Below, piece after piece: positions 49,804 to 57,629 of a stretch of DNA of 64,000 nt. The number at the start of each line of letters is the position of its first letter. Position 1 is the first letter of the stretch. The stretch spans positions 2,356,001-2,420,000 of the forward strand of contig NZ_OZ156465.1 of assembly GCF_964212655.1 (NCBI RefSeq), in the 5' to 3' direction. This stretch comes from Candidatus Thiodiazotropha sp. LNASS1 (GTDB lineage Bacteria; Pseudomonadota; Gammaproteobacteria; Chromatiales; Chromatiaceae). The notes beneath the pieces are model-generated. The model was not told the origin of the DNA. It was given only the letters and a program-made list of their open reading frames with translations, and ran no database searches. The translations under genes and the position numbers were made by a program.

Positions 49804-49863
49804 CGCTTAAATCTAATTTAGCTCTAGTAACCCGCTTACATCAATAGATGACAAGAATACATT

Positions 49864-51357
49864 ATGAATGACCAAATAGTTTCGCGTCGGTTGGCTTTGA
49901 AAAAACTTGTAGCAATGAGTGCGATAGGAGTGGTTGGTACTTTTTGGTCAGGTTCTGGTATTTCTAAGGTAAGCAGGCAGTCTATTCCAGGAATTAGTGG
50001 GAAGATAATTTATAAAGAGGATGAAAACTATGAACTCTGGCGTCAGTCTATGGTTTGGCATCTCTCAAAGCCAAAACGTTATCCAGACGTCATTGTAAAA
50101 CCTCGGTCTGTCGAAGAGGTTATATCGGCGGTTAAGCATGCCGCAACAAACTCTCTTAAGGTTGCGATCAGAAGTGGTGGCCATAATTCAACAGGTTCCT
50201 CCTTGAGAAATGGAGGCATGCTGCTTGATCTGTCCGGAATGAGCGAGTTGGAGATTGATGAACATAAGCAGGTAGCCTCTGTTCAACCTGGTGTGCGAAG
50301 TGACCAGTTAGTGAGAGCTGCAAGAGAAAAAAGTCTTAGTTTTCCAGTACCTCATTGCACCTCTGTTGGGATCAGTGGCTTCGTTATGGGAGGGGGGATC
50401 GGCTGGAATTATCCACAAAATGAGGGAATGGCGACATTCTCTATCGTAGGGGCTGAAGTTATTACCGCAGATGGACAACGCATTATGGCGACTGAGGAAC
50501 AACACTCAGATCTACTATGGGCAGTGCGAGGTGCGGGACCTGGCTTTTTTGGCGTAGTCACTCGGTTGTTTCTTAAGCTATATCCAGCTCCTAAGTCCAT
50601 AACGGCAAGTTCCTATATATTTCCCCTTCAAGAGTTACAAAATGTAACCTCAATTCTGGATCAGATTAATAAAGATAAAACGGTACGTGAAAGAATCGAA
50701 CTACTAACGGTGCTGATGCATCATCCAGAAATGCCGGTTGATGCACCTCCCGAGAAATCCAAAATTTGCTTTGTAACAGCCTTTGCATTCGAGCAATCTG
50801 CTACTGAAGGAAGAGTACTACTCGAACCATTTTCAAAATCAGATCTATCAACGAAATCCCTGGTCAAAGATGAGTTCCAATCTTTCACCTTTGAAGGCCT
50901 ATACGACAAGTTCTTTAGCCTAGAAGATCCTGCTGGTCGTATGGCGCGTTATAGTGCGGATAATGTTCTTACCAACAAAGGCAGTGACGCATTAATCGCA
51001 ATGGCAGAACATCTGAAAAAAGCACCTTCAACGGATACGCATGTATTAACGGCCTGGGGACTAAATCTACAGCCAAGAGAAGATGCCTGTTTTTCAGGAG
51101 TTGGTGATTGTTTTGTCGGCTGTTACTCAATATGGGATGGTGAAGAAAATGATCAGGCCAATCGGAATTGGTTGAAACAATCACAACCGATTATCGATCA
51201 GTTTGCATACGGCCATTATGTTAACGAGATTAATGGGGTAGGAAATCCGAACCGATACCGAGAGTGTTATTCAAAGAGTAAATGGAAACGTCTAAATCAG
51301 TTGCGTGATAAATATGATCCTGTAGGTGTATTTCATTCATTTCTGGGGCATAGCTAA
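49864..51357 (+). CDS. Tat-exported FAD oxidoreductase (VAO/BBE family)
   Basis: 497 residues. The N-terminus SRRLALKK with a following hydrophobic stretch is a twin-arginine signal, so it is exported folded with its cofactor. The FAD domain has RSGGHNSTG (His107) and HCTSVGISGFVMGGGIGW (Cys165), the residues used for bicovalent FAD attachment in berberine-bridge-type oxidases. The C-terminal BBE motif is NRYRECYSKSKWKRLNQLRDKYDPVGVF. These enzymes oxidise alcohols, sugars or amines. Cytochrome c encoded just upstream suggests a dehydrogenase rather than an oxidase. Confidence 0.88.
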   Translation: MNDQIVSRRLALKKLVAMSAIGVVGTFWSGSGISKVSRQSIPGISGKIIYKEDENYELWRQSMVWHLSKPKRYPDVIVKPRSVEEVISAVKHAATNSLKVAIRSGGHNSTGSSLRNGGMLLDLSGMSELEIDEHKQVASVQPGVRSDQLVRAAREKSLSFPVPHCTSVGISGFVMGGGIGWNYPQNEGMATFSIVGAEVITADGQRIMATEEQHSDLLWAVRGAGPGFFGVVTRLFLKLYPAPKSITASSYIFPLQELQNVTSILDQINKDKTVRERIELLTVLMHHPEMPVDAPPEKSKICFVTAFAFEQSATEGRVLLEPFSKSDLSTKSLVKDEFQSFTFEGLYDKFFSLEDPAGRMARYSADNVLTNKGSDALIAMAEHLKKAPSTDTHVLTAWGLNLQPREDACFSGVGDCFVGCYSIWDGEENDQANRNWLKQSQPIIDQFAYGHYVNEINGVGNPNRYRECYSKSKWKRLNQLRDKYDPVGVFHSFLGHS

Positions 51358-51721
51358 TTAAGTTAGGCCAGGATTCCCTGTGTTGCACGCTGTATGTATT
51401 GTCTCTTTGAGCATGCATATTTCTCTATTTTATTTCGATATTGCTCAATACCGATTGTTTTGAACAACCCCGAATATTCTTTGAATTCCTTATGGAGGTT
51501 TTGATGCTCTAGTTGTTGTGGAAAAGTAAGATGGGACACCCGTAAATTACTACATTGCCCCTGACAAGATATGTGTATAATACAAGCACACACTTACCTG
51601 GCTGACGTTTACGGAGCAGCACCTGCTTTGTTACAGTCGATATATATAGATCATCAAGCCATGGCTTTTGGTGCGGCTGGGCCGCACCCTATCTAGCGAC
51701 CCTGGGTGTAAAGGAGTTTAA
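51358..51721. other. intergenic region before the DUF2157 operon
   Basis: 364 bp without a convincing gene. Around 51530-51560 is a GTAAGATGGGACACCCG stretch that resembles flanks of REP-associated transposases; this is an impression only. A hairpin at 51670-51688 precedes the next operon. Confidence 0.4.
51670..51688 (+). other. perfect GC hairpin in the leader of the DUF2157 gene
   Basis: GGTGCGGC and GCCGCACC form an 8-bp stem with a 3-nt loop, 34 bp before the ATG. No T-run follows, so it is more likely a leader structure or an end of an upstream transcript than a strong terminator. Confidence 0.5.
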
Positions 51722-52768
51722 ATGCATAAGGAGATCATCGCTGATTACGCGAACGTACAGGAGCTGGCGCAGCAACTGAAGCTAAGCGAAGCTGCCTATC
51801 GACGGGCGATGACACTTGCAGGTCTGGTACCCGATCAAACCAGCTGGCTACGTCACATCGATCGCTTCCTGATTGCTCTCGGCGCCTTGTTGATCGTCGC
51901 CGGTATCCTAGCCTTCTTTGCCTGGAACTGGGCCGATCTCAGTCACTTAACAAAGTTCGCCCTGGTCGAGGGTGGTATCGTGGGCGCAGCGGTACTGGCC
52001 TGGCGTTTCGGCCTCGACACCATTGCCGGCAGGGTCAGCCTGCTGGCAGCTGCGATTCTCACCGGCACACTGTTGGCAGTGTTTGGACAGGCCTACCAGA
52101 CTGGTGCAGACCCCTATGGCCTGTTTCTCACCTGGGCACTGCTGATCCTCCCTTGGGCAATCATTGGCCGTCAGACGGGTATCTGGATGTTGCTGCAGAT
52201 CCTCCTGAATCTGACCCTCATCATGTACTACACACAGGTCCTGCACCCACCGGATGGCTGGTGGCAGTTATCGCAACTGCTCGGCCCGCTGGTATGGCTG
52301 GGTACTACAGTGATGGATTCCACCCTGGCCAGCTATCTTTTTGTACTGAATGTCATCGCCCTACTCATCTGGGAGGTCGGCTCATACCGCGGCGTCAGCT
52401 GGATGCGGGGAATACTGTTCCCACGGGTGATCGCATTTATCGCTTTCAGCACGGTCCTCCTGCCCACACTGGTCATCATCGTCGCAGCCGGTTTTGAGGA
52501 ACAGACCAGATTGAGCGTGGTCTCCCCCACTCTGCTACTCATCGCAACAGGTGCTGCTCTCTACTACTACCAGTATCGACGACATGATTTGTTCATTCTT
52601 ACCTGTAGCCTGCTTGGCGTAATTATGGTGATCACTGCGTTCTTCATCCGTCATATGATGTCTGGTTCAGGCAGCCTGCTCTTTCTCGCCCTTCTGCTTA
52701 TTGCCCAGGTCGCGAGTGCCGCCTGGTGGTTGCGTCAGATTGCGCTGCGCTGGGAGACAAGATCATGA
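51722..52768 (+). CDS. DUF2157 membrane protein
   Basis: 348 residues: short cytosolic N-terminus (about 1-40) and eight to nine predicted transmembrane helices. The DQTSWLRHIDRFLIALGALLIVAGILAFFAWNW opening is typical of DUF2157. The next two genes are DUF4401 and GDYXXLXY, a conserved trio of unknown function. The ribosome site AAAGGAG lies 5 nt before ATG, and the stop overlaps the following start (ATGA). Confidence 0.87.
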   Translation: MHKEIIADYANVQELAQQLKLSEAAYRRAMTLAGLVPDQTSWLRHIDRFLIALGALLIVAGILAFFAWNWADLSHLTKFALVEGGIVGAAVLAWRFGLDTIAGRVSLLAAAILTGTLLAVFGQAYQTGADPYGLFLTWALLILPWAIIGRQTGIWMLLQILLNLTLIMYYTQVLHPPDGWWQLSQLLGPLVWLGTTVMDSTLASYLFVLNVIALLIWEVGSYRGVSWMRGILFPRVIAFIAFSTVLLPTLVIIVAAGFEEQTRLSVVSPTLLLIATGAALYYYQYRRHDLFILTCSLLGVIMVITAFFIRHMMSGSGSLLFLALLLIAQVASAAWWLRQIALRWETRS

Positions 52769-53862
52769 ACGGATCAACCGTTACCCTGAACCATATCGTG
52801 AACAACTTGCGGGCGGAGAATCTACTCAGCACAGAGGATGACGCACTCGATTATTTGGAAAACAGACCGAACCCGCAACCCTGGTATATCCGAACGATGG
52901 TGGGGTTCGGGGCCTGGCTCGCCAGCCTTTTGTTAATCGGGTTCATAGCCAGTATCACCCTGATGTTCGATGGTGGTTATATCTTCATCGGTGCGGCATT
53001 GATCGTGTGTGCAATTCTCGTCCGTCAACGATCCGACAGAGACTTTCTGGTTCAATGCGCACTGGCTTCCAGCCTGGCCGGCCAGGCATTGGTTGCCTAC
53101 GGCTTTGCTGATATCGCAGGGCATGGGGAGTTCGAGATTTTTCTTGGCTTCGCTCTGGTAATAAGCTCAGCCCTGTTTTTTCTTTTTCCGGATCGTATTC
53201 ATCGTGTCATCATGGTGCTGCTCGCCACCGGTTCATTGACCACGTTGTTGTACCACTGGGAGGCAAATGCACTTGTACCCCTCCTCGGTCCAGCACTCAC
53301 CGGCATATTGATCATGCTGCACAACCAAATGCCGACACTTGTTGCAGGCAGGCACAGTGAATTACTACACCCCTTGATGAGTGGATTGATGCTGAGCGCC
53401 TTTGGCACTCTGCTGCTCTCTACCGTATATCTGCTGCCAGAACTGGAAGCAGACTTTTTGTTCTATCCCCGACCCTGGATCTCAACGATTCTATTGGGTC
53501 TGCTTTTTATATATCTCGGTAGATTGATCTGGCCTGTCGTTGCAGGTACGGAAGACAGAAAGTCATTTCTATTACTGTATGGCATCATGATAGTCATTAT
53601 CGCCTGTGCCTGGTATGCGCCGGGACTCTTGCTTGGACTTATCGTCATGCTACTTGGCGCTCACTCCAGCAGGGTAACTTTCACCGGGGCCGGTATCGGT
53701 TTTTTTATCCTATTCCTAACTGCCTTCTTCTACGGTATAGAAGTCAGTCTGCTAACGAAATCGATCACACTGGTCGCCACCGGTATCACCCTATTGCTAT
53801 CTCGCTGGATCATCCTCAAAGTCATCCTGACAGATGAGCGGCAGGGAGCTGACCATGCTTAA
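52765..53862 (+). CDS. DUF4401 membrane protein
   Basis: 365 residues with a cytosolic N-terminal segment (NHIVNNLRAENLLSTEDDALDYLE, about 7-35) and nine to ten transmembrane helices. ATG 52765 overlaps the DUF2157 stop and its TGA; a longer in-frame codon at 52726 lies inside DUF2157 and is rejected. It belongs with DUF2157 and GDYXXLXY. Function unknown. Confidence 0.85.
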   Translation: MNGSTVTLNHIVNNLRAENLLSTEDDALDYLENRPNPQPWYIRTMVGFGAWLASLLLIGFIASITLMFDGGYIFIGAALIVCAILVRQRSDRDFLVQCALASSLAGQALVAYGFADIAGHGEFEIFLGFALVISSALFFLFPDRIHRVIMVLLATGSLTTLLYHWEANALVPLLGPALTGILIMLHNQMPTLVAGRHSELLHPLMSGLMLSAFGTLLLSTVYLLPELEADFLFYPRPWISTILLGLLFIYLGRLIWPVVAGTEDRKSFLLLYGIMIVIIACAWYAPGLLLGLIVMLLGAHSSRVTFTGAGIGFFILFLTAFFYGIEVSLLTKSITLVATGITLLLSRWIILKVILTDERQGADHA

Positions 53863-54382
53863 TACAATCATCGGCTTATCTGATAAGACCCGCCTCACCA
53901 TCATGGCTGTTGTGACGCTATTGATACTCCTCATCGTCAACAGCCAGATCATCATCAAAGAGAGCATTGTCAATAATGGCGACACCCTGCTGCTAAGACT
54001 CGCACCACGTGACCCTCGCTCACTTTTACAAGGTGACTACATGGCGTTGCGATATGCCATGACCGGTGAGGTCGCACAGGCCGCAAAATCCGCCAAGATT
54101 GACGATGGAAATATCATTGTGAATCTCGACCCGACAGGGGAAGCCAGCTTTGTGAGCCTCTACGAGGGGCAGCAACTCACAGAAACCCAGCACCTGCTGC
54201 GTTTCCGAAAGCGAGGAGAGTCAGTACGGCTTGCCAGCGACGCCTACTTTTTTCAGGAAGGAGAATGGGAGACTTACTCCAACGCACATTTTGGCGAACT
54301 GAGTGTCAACGATGACGGCTTTGCGGTCCTGACCGGTTTGTATGATCAAGATAAAAATCGTCTGGGAGATAAACTGCATTGA
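53855..54382 (+). CDS. GDYXXLXY domain protein
   Basis: 175 residues: an N-terminal helix (about 12-32) anchors a small extracytoplasmic beta-rich domain with the signature QGDYMALRY at 59-67. ATG 53855 is preceded by AGGGAG and lies inside the end of DUF4401 (8-bp overlap); the alternative ATG 53834 has no ribosome site. The trio is usually encoded together; no molecular role is established to my knowledge. Confidence 0.88.
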   Translation: MLNTIIGLSDKTRLTIMAVVTLLILLIVNSQIIIKESIVNNGDTLLLRLAPRDPRSLLQGDYMALRYAMTGEVAQAAKSAKIDDGNIIVNLDPTGEASFVSLYEGQQLTETQHLLRFRKRGESVRLASDAYFFQEGEWETYSNAHFGELSVNDDGFAVLTGLYDQDKNRLGDKLH

Positions 54383-54471
54383 TTTTCAGAATTTAATCAA
54401 GGTTATTCCAGGCTAGATTAATCGGCTGATCAGGACACCCATCGCAAACTTTCAGACTTCCCACGGTACGG

Positions 54472-54561
54472 ATGAAGTTACTGACGGAGATCTTCGCCAT
54501 CGACATCTACGTTTATGCCGTACTGCCTTACTACTATCACAGGGCAATCAGTTTTCCATAG
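54472..54561 (+). pseudogene. possible remnant of a REP-associated Y1 transposase
   Basis: A 29-codon frame reading ...LTEIFAIDIYVYAVLPYYYH resembles the stretch before the HUH histidine of Y1/RAYT transposases (FAIDICAYAVMSNHYH type). The HUH is incomplete and the rest is missing. Low confidence because of its shortness. Confidence 0.3.
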
Positions 54562-54695
54562 GCCTTCAGCCATTTGTATAAGCTTTGGGCTGAGACGCCT
54601 AATCGCTTGGCTACATCAGGTACTGTATAGCCTCGATCCAATACTTGTTTGACCGCCTCTTCTTTGAATTCTTGGGTGAAATTCGTCTTGGACAT
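54537..54695 (-). pseudogene. truncated IS3-family OrfA
   Basis: 52 codons with a proper ribosome site (AGGAGA). MSKTNFTQEFKEEAVKQVLD and DVAKRLGVSAQSLYKWLK is the helix-turn-helix start of IS3 transposases. It ends at a stop after only the DNA-binding domain; OrfB is absent. It is not a copy of the IS at 62481-63708, whose OrfA is different. The element probably caused the loss of the distal end of the cassette array. Confidence 0.75.
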
Positions 54696-54777
54696 GGATC
54701 TCTCCTAGCTGCTTTAATTTAAAGTATAGGAGTATCCGGTAAAGTGAAGGAAGTCCAGGTCCGAGTTAATTTGTCTT

Positions 54778-54784
54778 GTTATGC
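54778..54784 (-). other. truncated attC site at the distal array boundary
   Basis: GTTATGC lies directly beside the VapC stop codon, exactly as the R-box of attC sites lies beside stops at 58494, 60058 and 60511. The remainder of the site is not seen; transposon debris lies on the other side. Confidence 0.5.
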
Positions 54785-55210
54785 CTAATTCATTAGTTGA
54801 CTTGCCATAATCCCTAAAAGCTCATCAGGCGTATAGACTGGCAACTTAGTATTTTTATAATCTTTTGTATTTCGAGTGACTATGCCATCAACTTCACAGC
54901 ATTCACCAGAATAGTATTGAACGGCATCCTCAAAATCAGAAAATGTCGAATTAACGGAAAACTCCAACACTTTCGTATTCACTTCAGCTATATAAAAAAG
55001 CTCCAATATTTTTTTTATTTCAATTTTAGCCTGATTTTTCGTCAGTGCTTTTGAGATTAAATAATCTAGGGTAGTTATTGTTGTTGCGCATAAACACCCT
55101 TCAATCGTTTTGCTTTCAACCATACCTACAAGTCTAGCCGAAACTTGGACAAACTCCTTTCTGGCTAATAAAACATCAAGGATCACATTTGTATCGAATA
55201 AGATCTTCAA
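54785..55210 (-). CDS. PIN-domain toxin (VapC-like)
   Basis: 141 residues, a PIN-fold endoribonuclease. The acidic active site is visible: ILFDTNVILDVLL (Asp6), SDFEDAVQYY (Glu/Asp) and DGIVTRNTKDY (Asp). VapC toxins cut tRNA or rRNA and are held by an antitoxin, here the ribbon-helix-helix gene directly upstream with a 4-bp overlap. It is the most distal cassette gene in the integron array and carries its own promoter with the antitoxin. Confidence 0.9.
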   Translation of the reverse strand: MKILFDTNVILDVLLARKEFVQVSARLVGMVESKTIEGCLCATTITTLDYLISKALTKNQAKIEIKKILELFYIAEVNTKVLEFSVNSTFSDFEDAVQYYSGECCEVDGIVTRNTKDYKNTKLPVYTPDELLGIMASQLMN

Positions 55211-55437
55211 AGGTATTTTTCCTCTAAATGCCTTTTATAATCATCTTCATCAACATCCTTTATTACACCAATTAATGATTTGGTAATTTGAGGAGGTTCG
55301 GGACTTTCCACTCCTTTTGTAAGCAGTTGAAAATAGTCGGCTACAACCTGAGATAATGACTTATCATGTTGTTTTGCAAAGATTTTTGCCTGTTTTATCA
55401 AGGATTCGTCTAGTCGAAGGGTTAACTTGCTTTGCAT
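55207..55437 (-). CDS. ribbon-helix-helix antitoxin
   Basis: 76 residues: N-terminal strand MQSKLTLRLDESLIKQAKIFAKQHDKSLSQVVADYF is a MetJ/Arc-type DNA-binding domain, and the C-terminus (about 50-76) is the disordered toxin-binding tail. It precedes the VapC-like toxin with an ATGA overlap. The perfect palindrome at 55448-55480, just upstream, is its probable operator. Confidence 0.9.
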   Translation of the reverse strand: MQSKLTLRLDESLIKQAKIFAKQHDKSLSQVVADYFQLLTKGVESPEPPQITKSLIGVIKDVDEDDYKRHLEEKYL

Positions 55438-55447
55438 GGCGACACCT

Positions 55448-55480
55448 GTGACGTATATATTTGTAATGAATATACGTCAC
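55448..55480. promoter_or_regulatory. palindromic operator of the toxin-antitoxin cassette
   Basis: GTGACGTATAT (55448-55458) and ATATACGTCAC (55470-55480) form a perfect 11-bp inverted repeat, 11 bp before the antitoxin ATG, as expected for autoregulation by a ribbon-helix-helix antitoxin. Confidence 0.8.
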
Positions 55481-55528
55481 GTATTTAGTTTCGTCAATAT
55501 GGGATTTTTAGAGATGGAGTGCTTTTGG

Positions 55529-55651
55529 GCATAACGGCAGCCTCACCGGCCGGGCGTGAAGCATATGTTGTTAAAAGTTATGTCGTTCATTTAAAACCTC
55601 AATCCAAAAAAACCGCCGCCAAGCCCGGTCAGGTGGAGGCGTTTGTTGGGC
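55529..55651 (-). other. attC site A (between the GT51 and TA cassettes)
   Basis: On the minus strand the site runs from GCCCAAC (complement of 55645-55651) to GTTATGC (complement of 55529-55535). Inner arms CGCCTCC..CCGGGC and GCCCGG..GAGGC pair, with a long 60-bp loop. About 123 bp, the longest here. Confidence 0.78.
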
Positions 55652-55680
55652 GGCAACGCCCGCACTGTGAAATCAGTGAC

Positions 55681-56403
55681 CTATACCGTTAAAAACCGAA
55701 GGAAAACCATAAGCGCTTCTTCTGCAAAATTGCCGCTACGCTTTCCCTCGTATTCTACATCCAACACACTGGCTGGAATAATTTTCCCGGCCAGAAATGC
55801 TTGGATTGACTCAACCCTACGCCGATTCTCGTCAGTGCCCGGTTTCAGATTGTTCGGCCCTATAAACATCGCAATCAGAGAAAGGAATTCCTGATTTGTA
55901 AGTTCCGATATGCCCTTGCCAAAGTAAATCTTTGAAGCAGAATCAAACCCGTGTATGGGCTTCCCATTTTCTGTCCCAAAGTATGCAATGTTCAAAAACA
56001 ACCGCAGTTGCTCATCCTTGCTCACAAGTGCGTCAAGGGCATGCTGTGCGATCAAGGTCTGACGGATCTTAGCAAGCCCTTGTTTGAACCCATTAGGGAA
56101 GTAAAGAAGTTTGACTAAACCTTGGGTCAAAGTAGTCATCCCAGCCCCAGGCGTACCGAGATCAACCCCGCGGTGTTTAAAGAACGTGGGATCTTCAACC
56201 GCAAGCAACAAACCTATTCGTTCTGAACCCACTTCTGAAACATCAACGGTATCGCCCCACTTGCTATACGCCGCAGCAACATAAGACTGCGTGTTACTCC
56301 TGGCATCGAATATTGCCCACAGGTAATACAAAACGAGGATCACAAAAAAACCAATAGTAGGAAGCAGCCATAGCGATTTTGCTTTTCTTGTTAAAACCTT
56401 CAA
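55681..56403 (-). CDS. GT51-family peptidoglycan transglycosylase-like cassette protein
   Basis: 240 residues: one transmembrane helix (about 10-32) and a GT51 lysozyme-like fold as in MtgA (242 residues in E. coli). Motif 1 is present (AVEDPTFFKHRGVD, catalytic Glu) and motif 2 is partial (GAGMTTLTQGL for GGSTISQQ). In motif 3 the second catalytic Glu of the RKxxE pattern is replaced by Gln (LAKIRQTLIAQ). LFLNIAYFG matches motif 4. Start is TTG 56403, with GGGGA just upstream. It could be an impaired enzyme, a competitor or an inhibitor of peptidoglycan synthesis. Confidence 0.8.
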   Translation of the reverse strand: MKVLTRKAKSLWLLPTIGFFVILVLYYLWAIFDARSNTQSYVAAAYSKWGDTVDVSEVGSERIGLLLAVEDPTFFKHRGVDLGTPGAGMTTLTQGLVKLLYFPNGFKQGLAKIRQTLIAQHALDALVSKDEQLRLFLNIAYFGTENGKPIHGFDSASKIYFGKGISELTNQEFLSLIAMFIGPNNLKPGTDENRRRVESIQAFLAGKIIPASVLDVEYEGKRSGNFAEEALMVFLRFLTV

Positions 56404-56427
56404 GATTATCCCCGATGCATTTTTTCA

Positions 56428-56490
56428 GCCCAACACCGCCGCTCAGCCGCGCGCGTCTTCGGCGCGTCTGCTGGAGCGGCCTTGTTAGCT
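56428..56490 (-). other. attC site B
   Basis: GCCCAAC (56428-56434) and GTTAGCT (56484-56490) bound a 63-bp site with inner arms CCGCTC/GAGCGG and a GC-rich loop. It separates the GT51 cassette from the lipoprotein cassette. Confidence 0.8.
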
Positions 56491-56496
56491 GCGACA

Positions 56497-56991
56497 TTAC
56501 TCAATTTGCCTGCCGTTCACAGACATGGCCATATCGATAATGATTTCCTTCCTCTGGCCATCTGATGTTTTTCTTGATTTGTAGGTGCGCTCACTGCCAT
56601 TAGACGAATTCAACCAAAATGGCTCACCTTCGATGCGAAGCACGATGTGCTTGAGCGGTGTGCTCTTTCCACGCGCCATATCATTGCACCGTGGTATTGG
56701 CACTTCAACCTGACCTAGCGATTTGCTCCGAAACTGAAATGCGCTTGTTTGATACTCCGATTTTTTGCCGATTTCCCGCACTGCCCAATAGTTGCCTCTT
56801 TCTGCGCACATAGCATCGTAATATTCCTCGCACTCGATGAGCATGCTCATTGTTTCGCCTTCAATTTGAAGCTCAACCGCAAACTGTTGCTGAATAGGCT
56901 TGGTTTCTCTGACCAACTTGGAATCTAAGCACTCGTACATACCGCAGCCTTGAAGCAGGAAAAGAAACAATATGCTTGTAAATAGCTTCAT
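56497..56991 (-). CDS. orphan lipoprotein cassette gene
   Basis: 164 residues with a type II signal peptide and lipobox LQGC (Cys16). The mature part contains several Cys (CGMYEC, ECEEYYDAMC) and the block RIEGEPFWLNSSNGSERTYKS. I recognise no family. It lies between attC sites B and C; the stop TAA is 7 bp from the R-box of site B. Confidence 0.75.
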   Translation of the reverse strand: MKLFTSILFLFLLQGCGMYECLDSKLVRETKPIQQQFAVELQIEGETMSMLIECEEYYDAMCAERGNYWAVREIGKKSEYQTSAFQFRSKSLGQVEVPIPRCNDMARGKSTPLKHIVLRIEGEPFWLNSSNGSERTYKSRKTSDGQRKEIIIDMAMSVNGRQIE

Positions 56992-57002
56992 GGTGCTTTT
57001 TG

Positions 57003-57102
57003 CAGCTAACGCCTGCAGAAGCGGCCGAAATGTAGCAGCGAAGCTGCGGAATGTAGGTCCAGCCCAAGCTTGCTTGGGCGTTGTTTGCTGTATTTGTTAA
57101 CT
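57003..57102 (-). other. attC site C (boundary approximate)
   Basis: AGCTAACGCC (57004-57013) pairs with GGGCGTT (57076-57082), with nested hairpins GCAGC/GCTGC and GCCCAAG/CTTGGGC. The right R-box is unclear: GTTGTTT at 57080 or GTTAACT at 57096, which overlaps the next stop. Confidence 0.6.
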
Positions 57103-57534
57103 TTGTGCTTCGACATTACCGCTTACCTTTTCCCGGTATACTCTCTCGGTTACCGAAAGATATAGCTCAGTACCCCTGATGTGAAGGGCTCTACGTTTTA
57201 GAAACCAAGCCCTAAAAGTATCGCCGGCTTCAAGCTGGGACCAGGGAATATAAACTGACCTGCGCCCAAATAGAATCAGCGGTCTCCGAATAAGAACGCC
57301 ACTAGTTAAACATGTGACATCCATAGCGTTCCAGTAGTCCGTATGATCTGACTTGGCGTATTCAGGAGCAGACTTCCAGAAGAACACCATTTGAGCAGAC
57401 TTATCCACTTTTCCTGTCTCTGAGATAGCCTCCCCCTTGGCCACAATCTCAGACCATAAAGGATTCCGGTACTCTATTATCATCCCGATGATCCAAAAAA
57501 CCACAAAAGCTGAAAGAATGATGATGTTAGTCAT
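57097..57534 (-). CDS. orphan membrane-anchored cassette protein
   Basis: 145 residues: one N-terminal helix (about 4-22) then a soluble domain with strands (RRPLILFGRRSVYIPWSQL, RALHIRGTELYLSVTERVY) resembling a PH-like layout. No clear homology. It is one cassette between sites C and D. Confidence 0.72.
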   Translation of the reverse strand: MTNIIILSAFVVFWIIGMIIEYRNPLWSEIVAKGEAISETGKVDKSAQMVFFWKSAPEYAKSDHTDYWNAMDVTCLTSGVLIRRPLILFGRRSVYIPWSQLEAGDTFRAWFLKRRALHIRGTELYLSVTERVYREKVSGNVEAQS

Positions 57535-57541
57535 GGGTGAA

Positions 57542-57625
57542 AGTTAACGCAAATGATAAGGAGCCGAGGCGAAGCCGAGGTCCCAGCAGCCCCGAAGGGG
57601 ATGCGCCTTGATTGTTTTGTTAGCG
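57542..57625 (-). other. attC site D
   Basis: AGTTAAC (57542-57548) and GTTAGCG (57619-57625) bound an 84-bp site. Inner arms AAATGATAAGG and CCTTGATTGTTT are partly complementary, with an internal GC stem (CCCC/GGGG). Confidence 0.75.
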
Positions 57626-57629
57626 CTTT

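Larger units (their letters stand above)
54383..54784. other. transposon debris between the DUF trio and the integron array
   Basis: A 402-bp stretch holding an IS3 OrfA fragment (54537-54695, minus), a possible REP-transposase fragment (54472-54561, plus), and the stump of an attC (54778-54784). No intact gene is seen. Confidence 0.65.
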
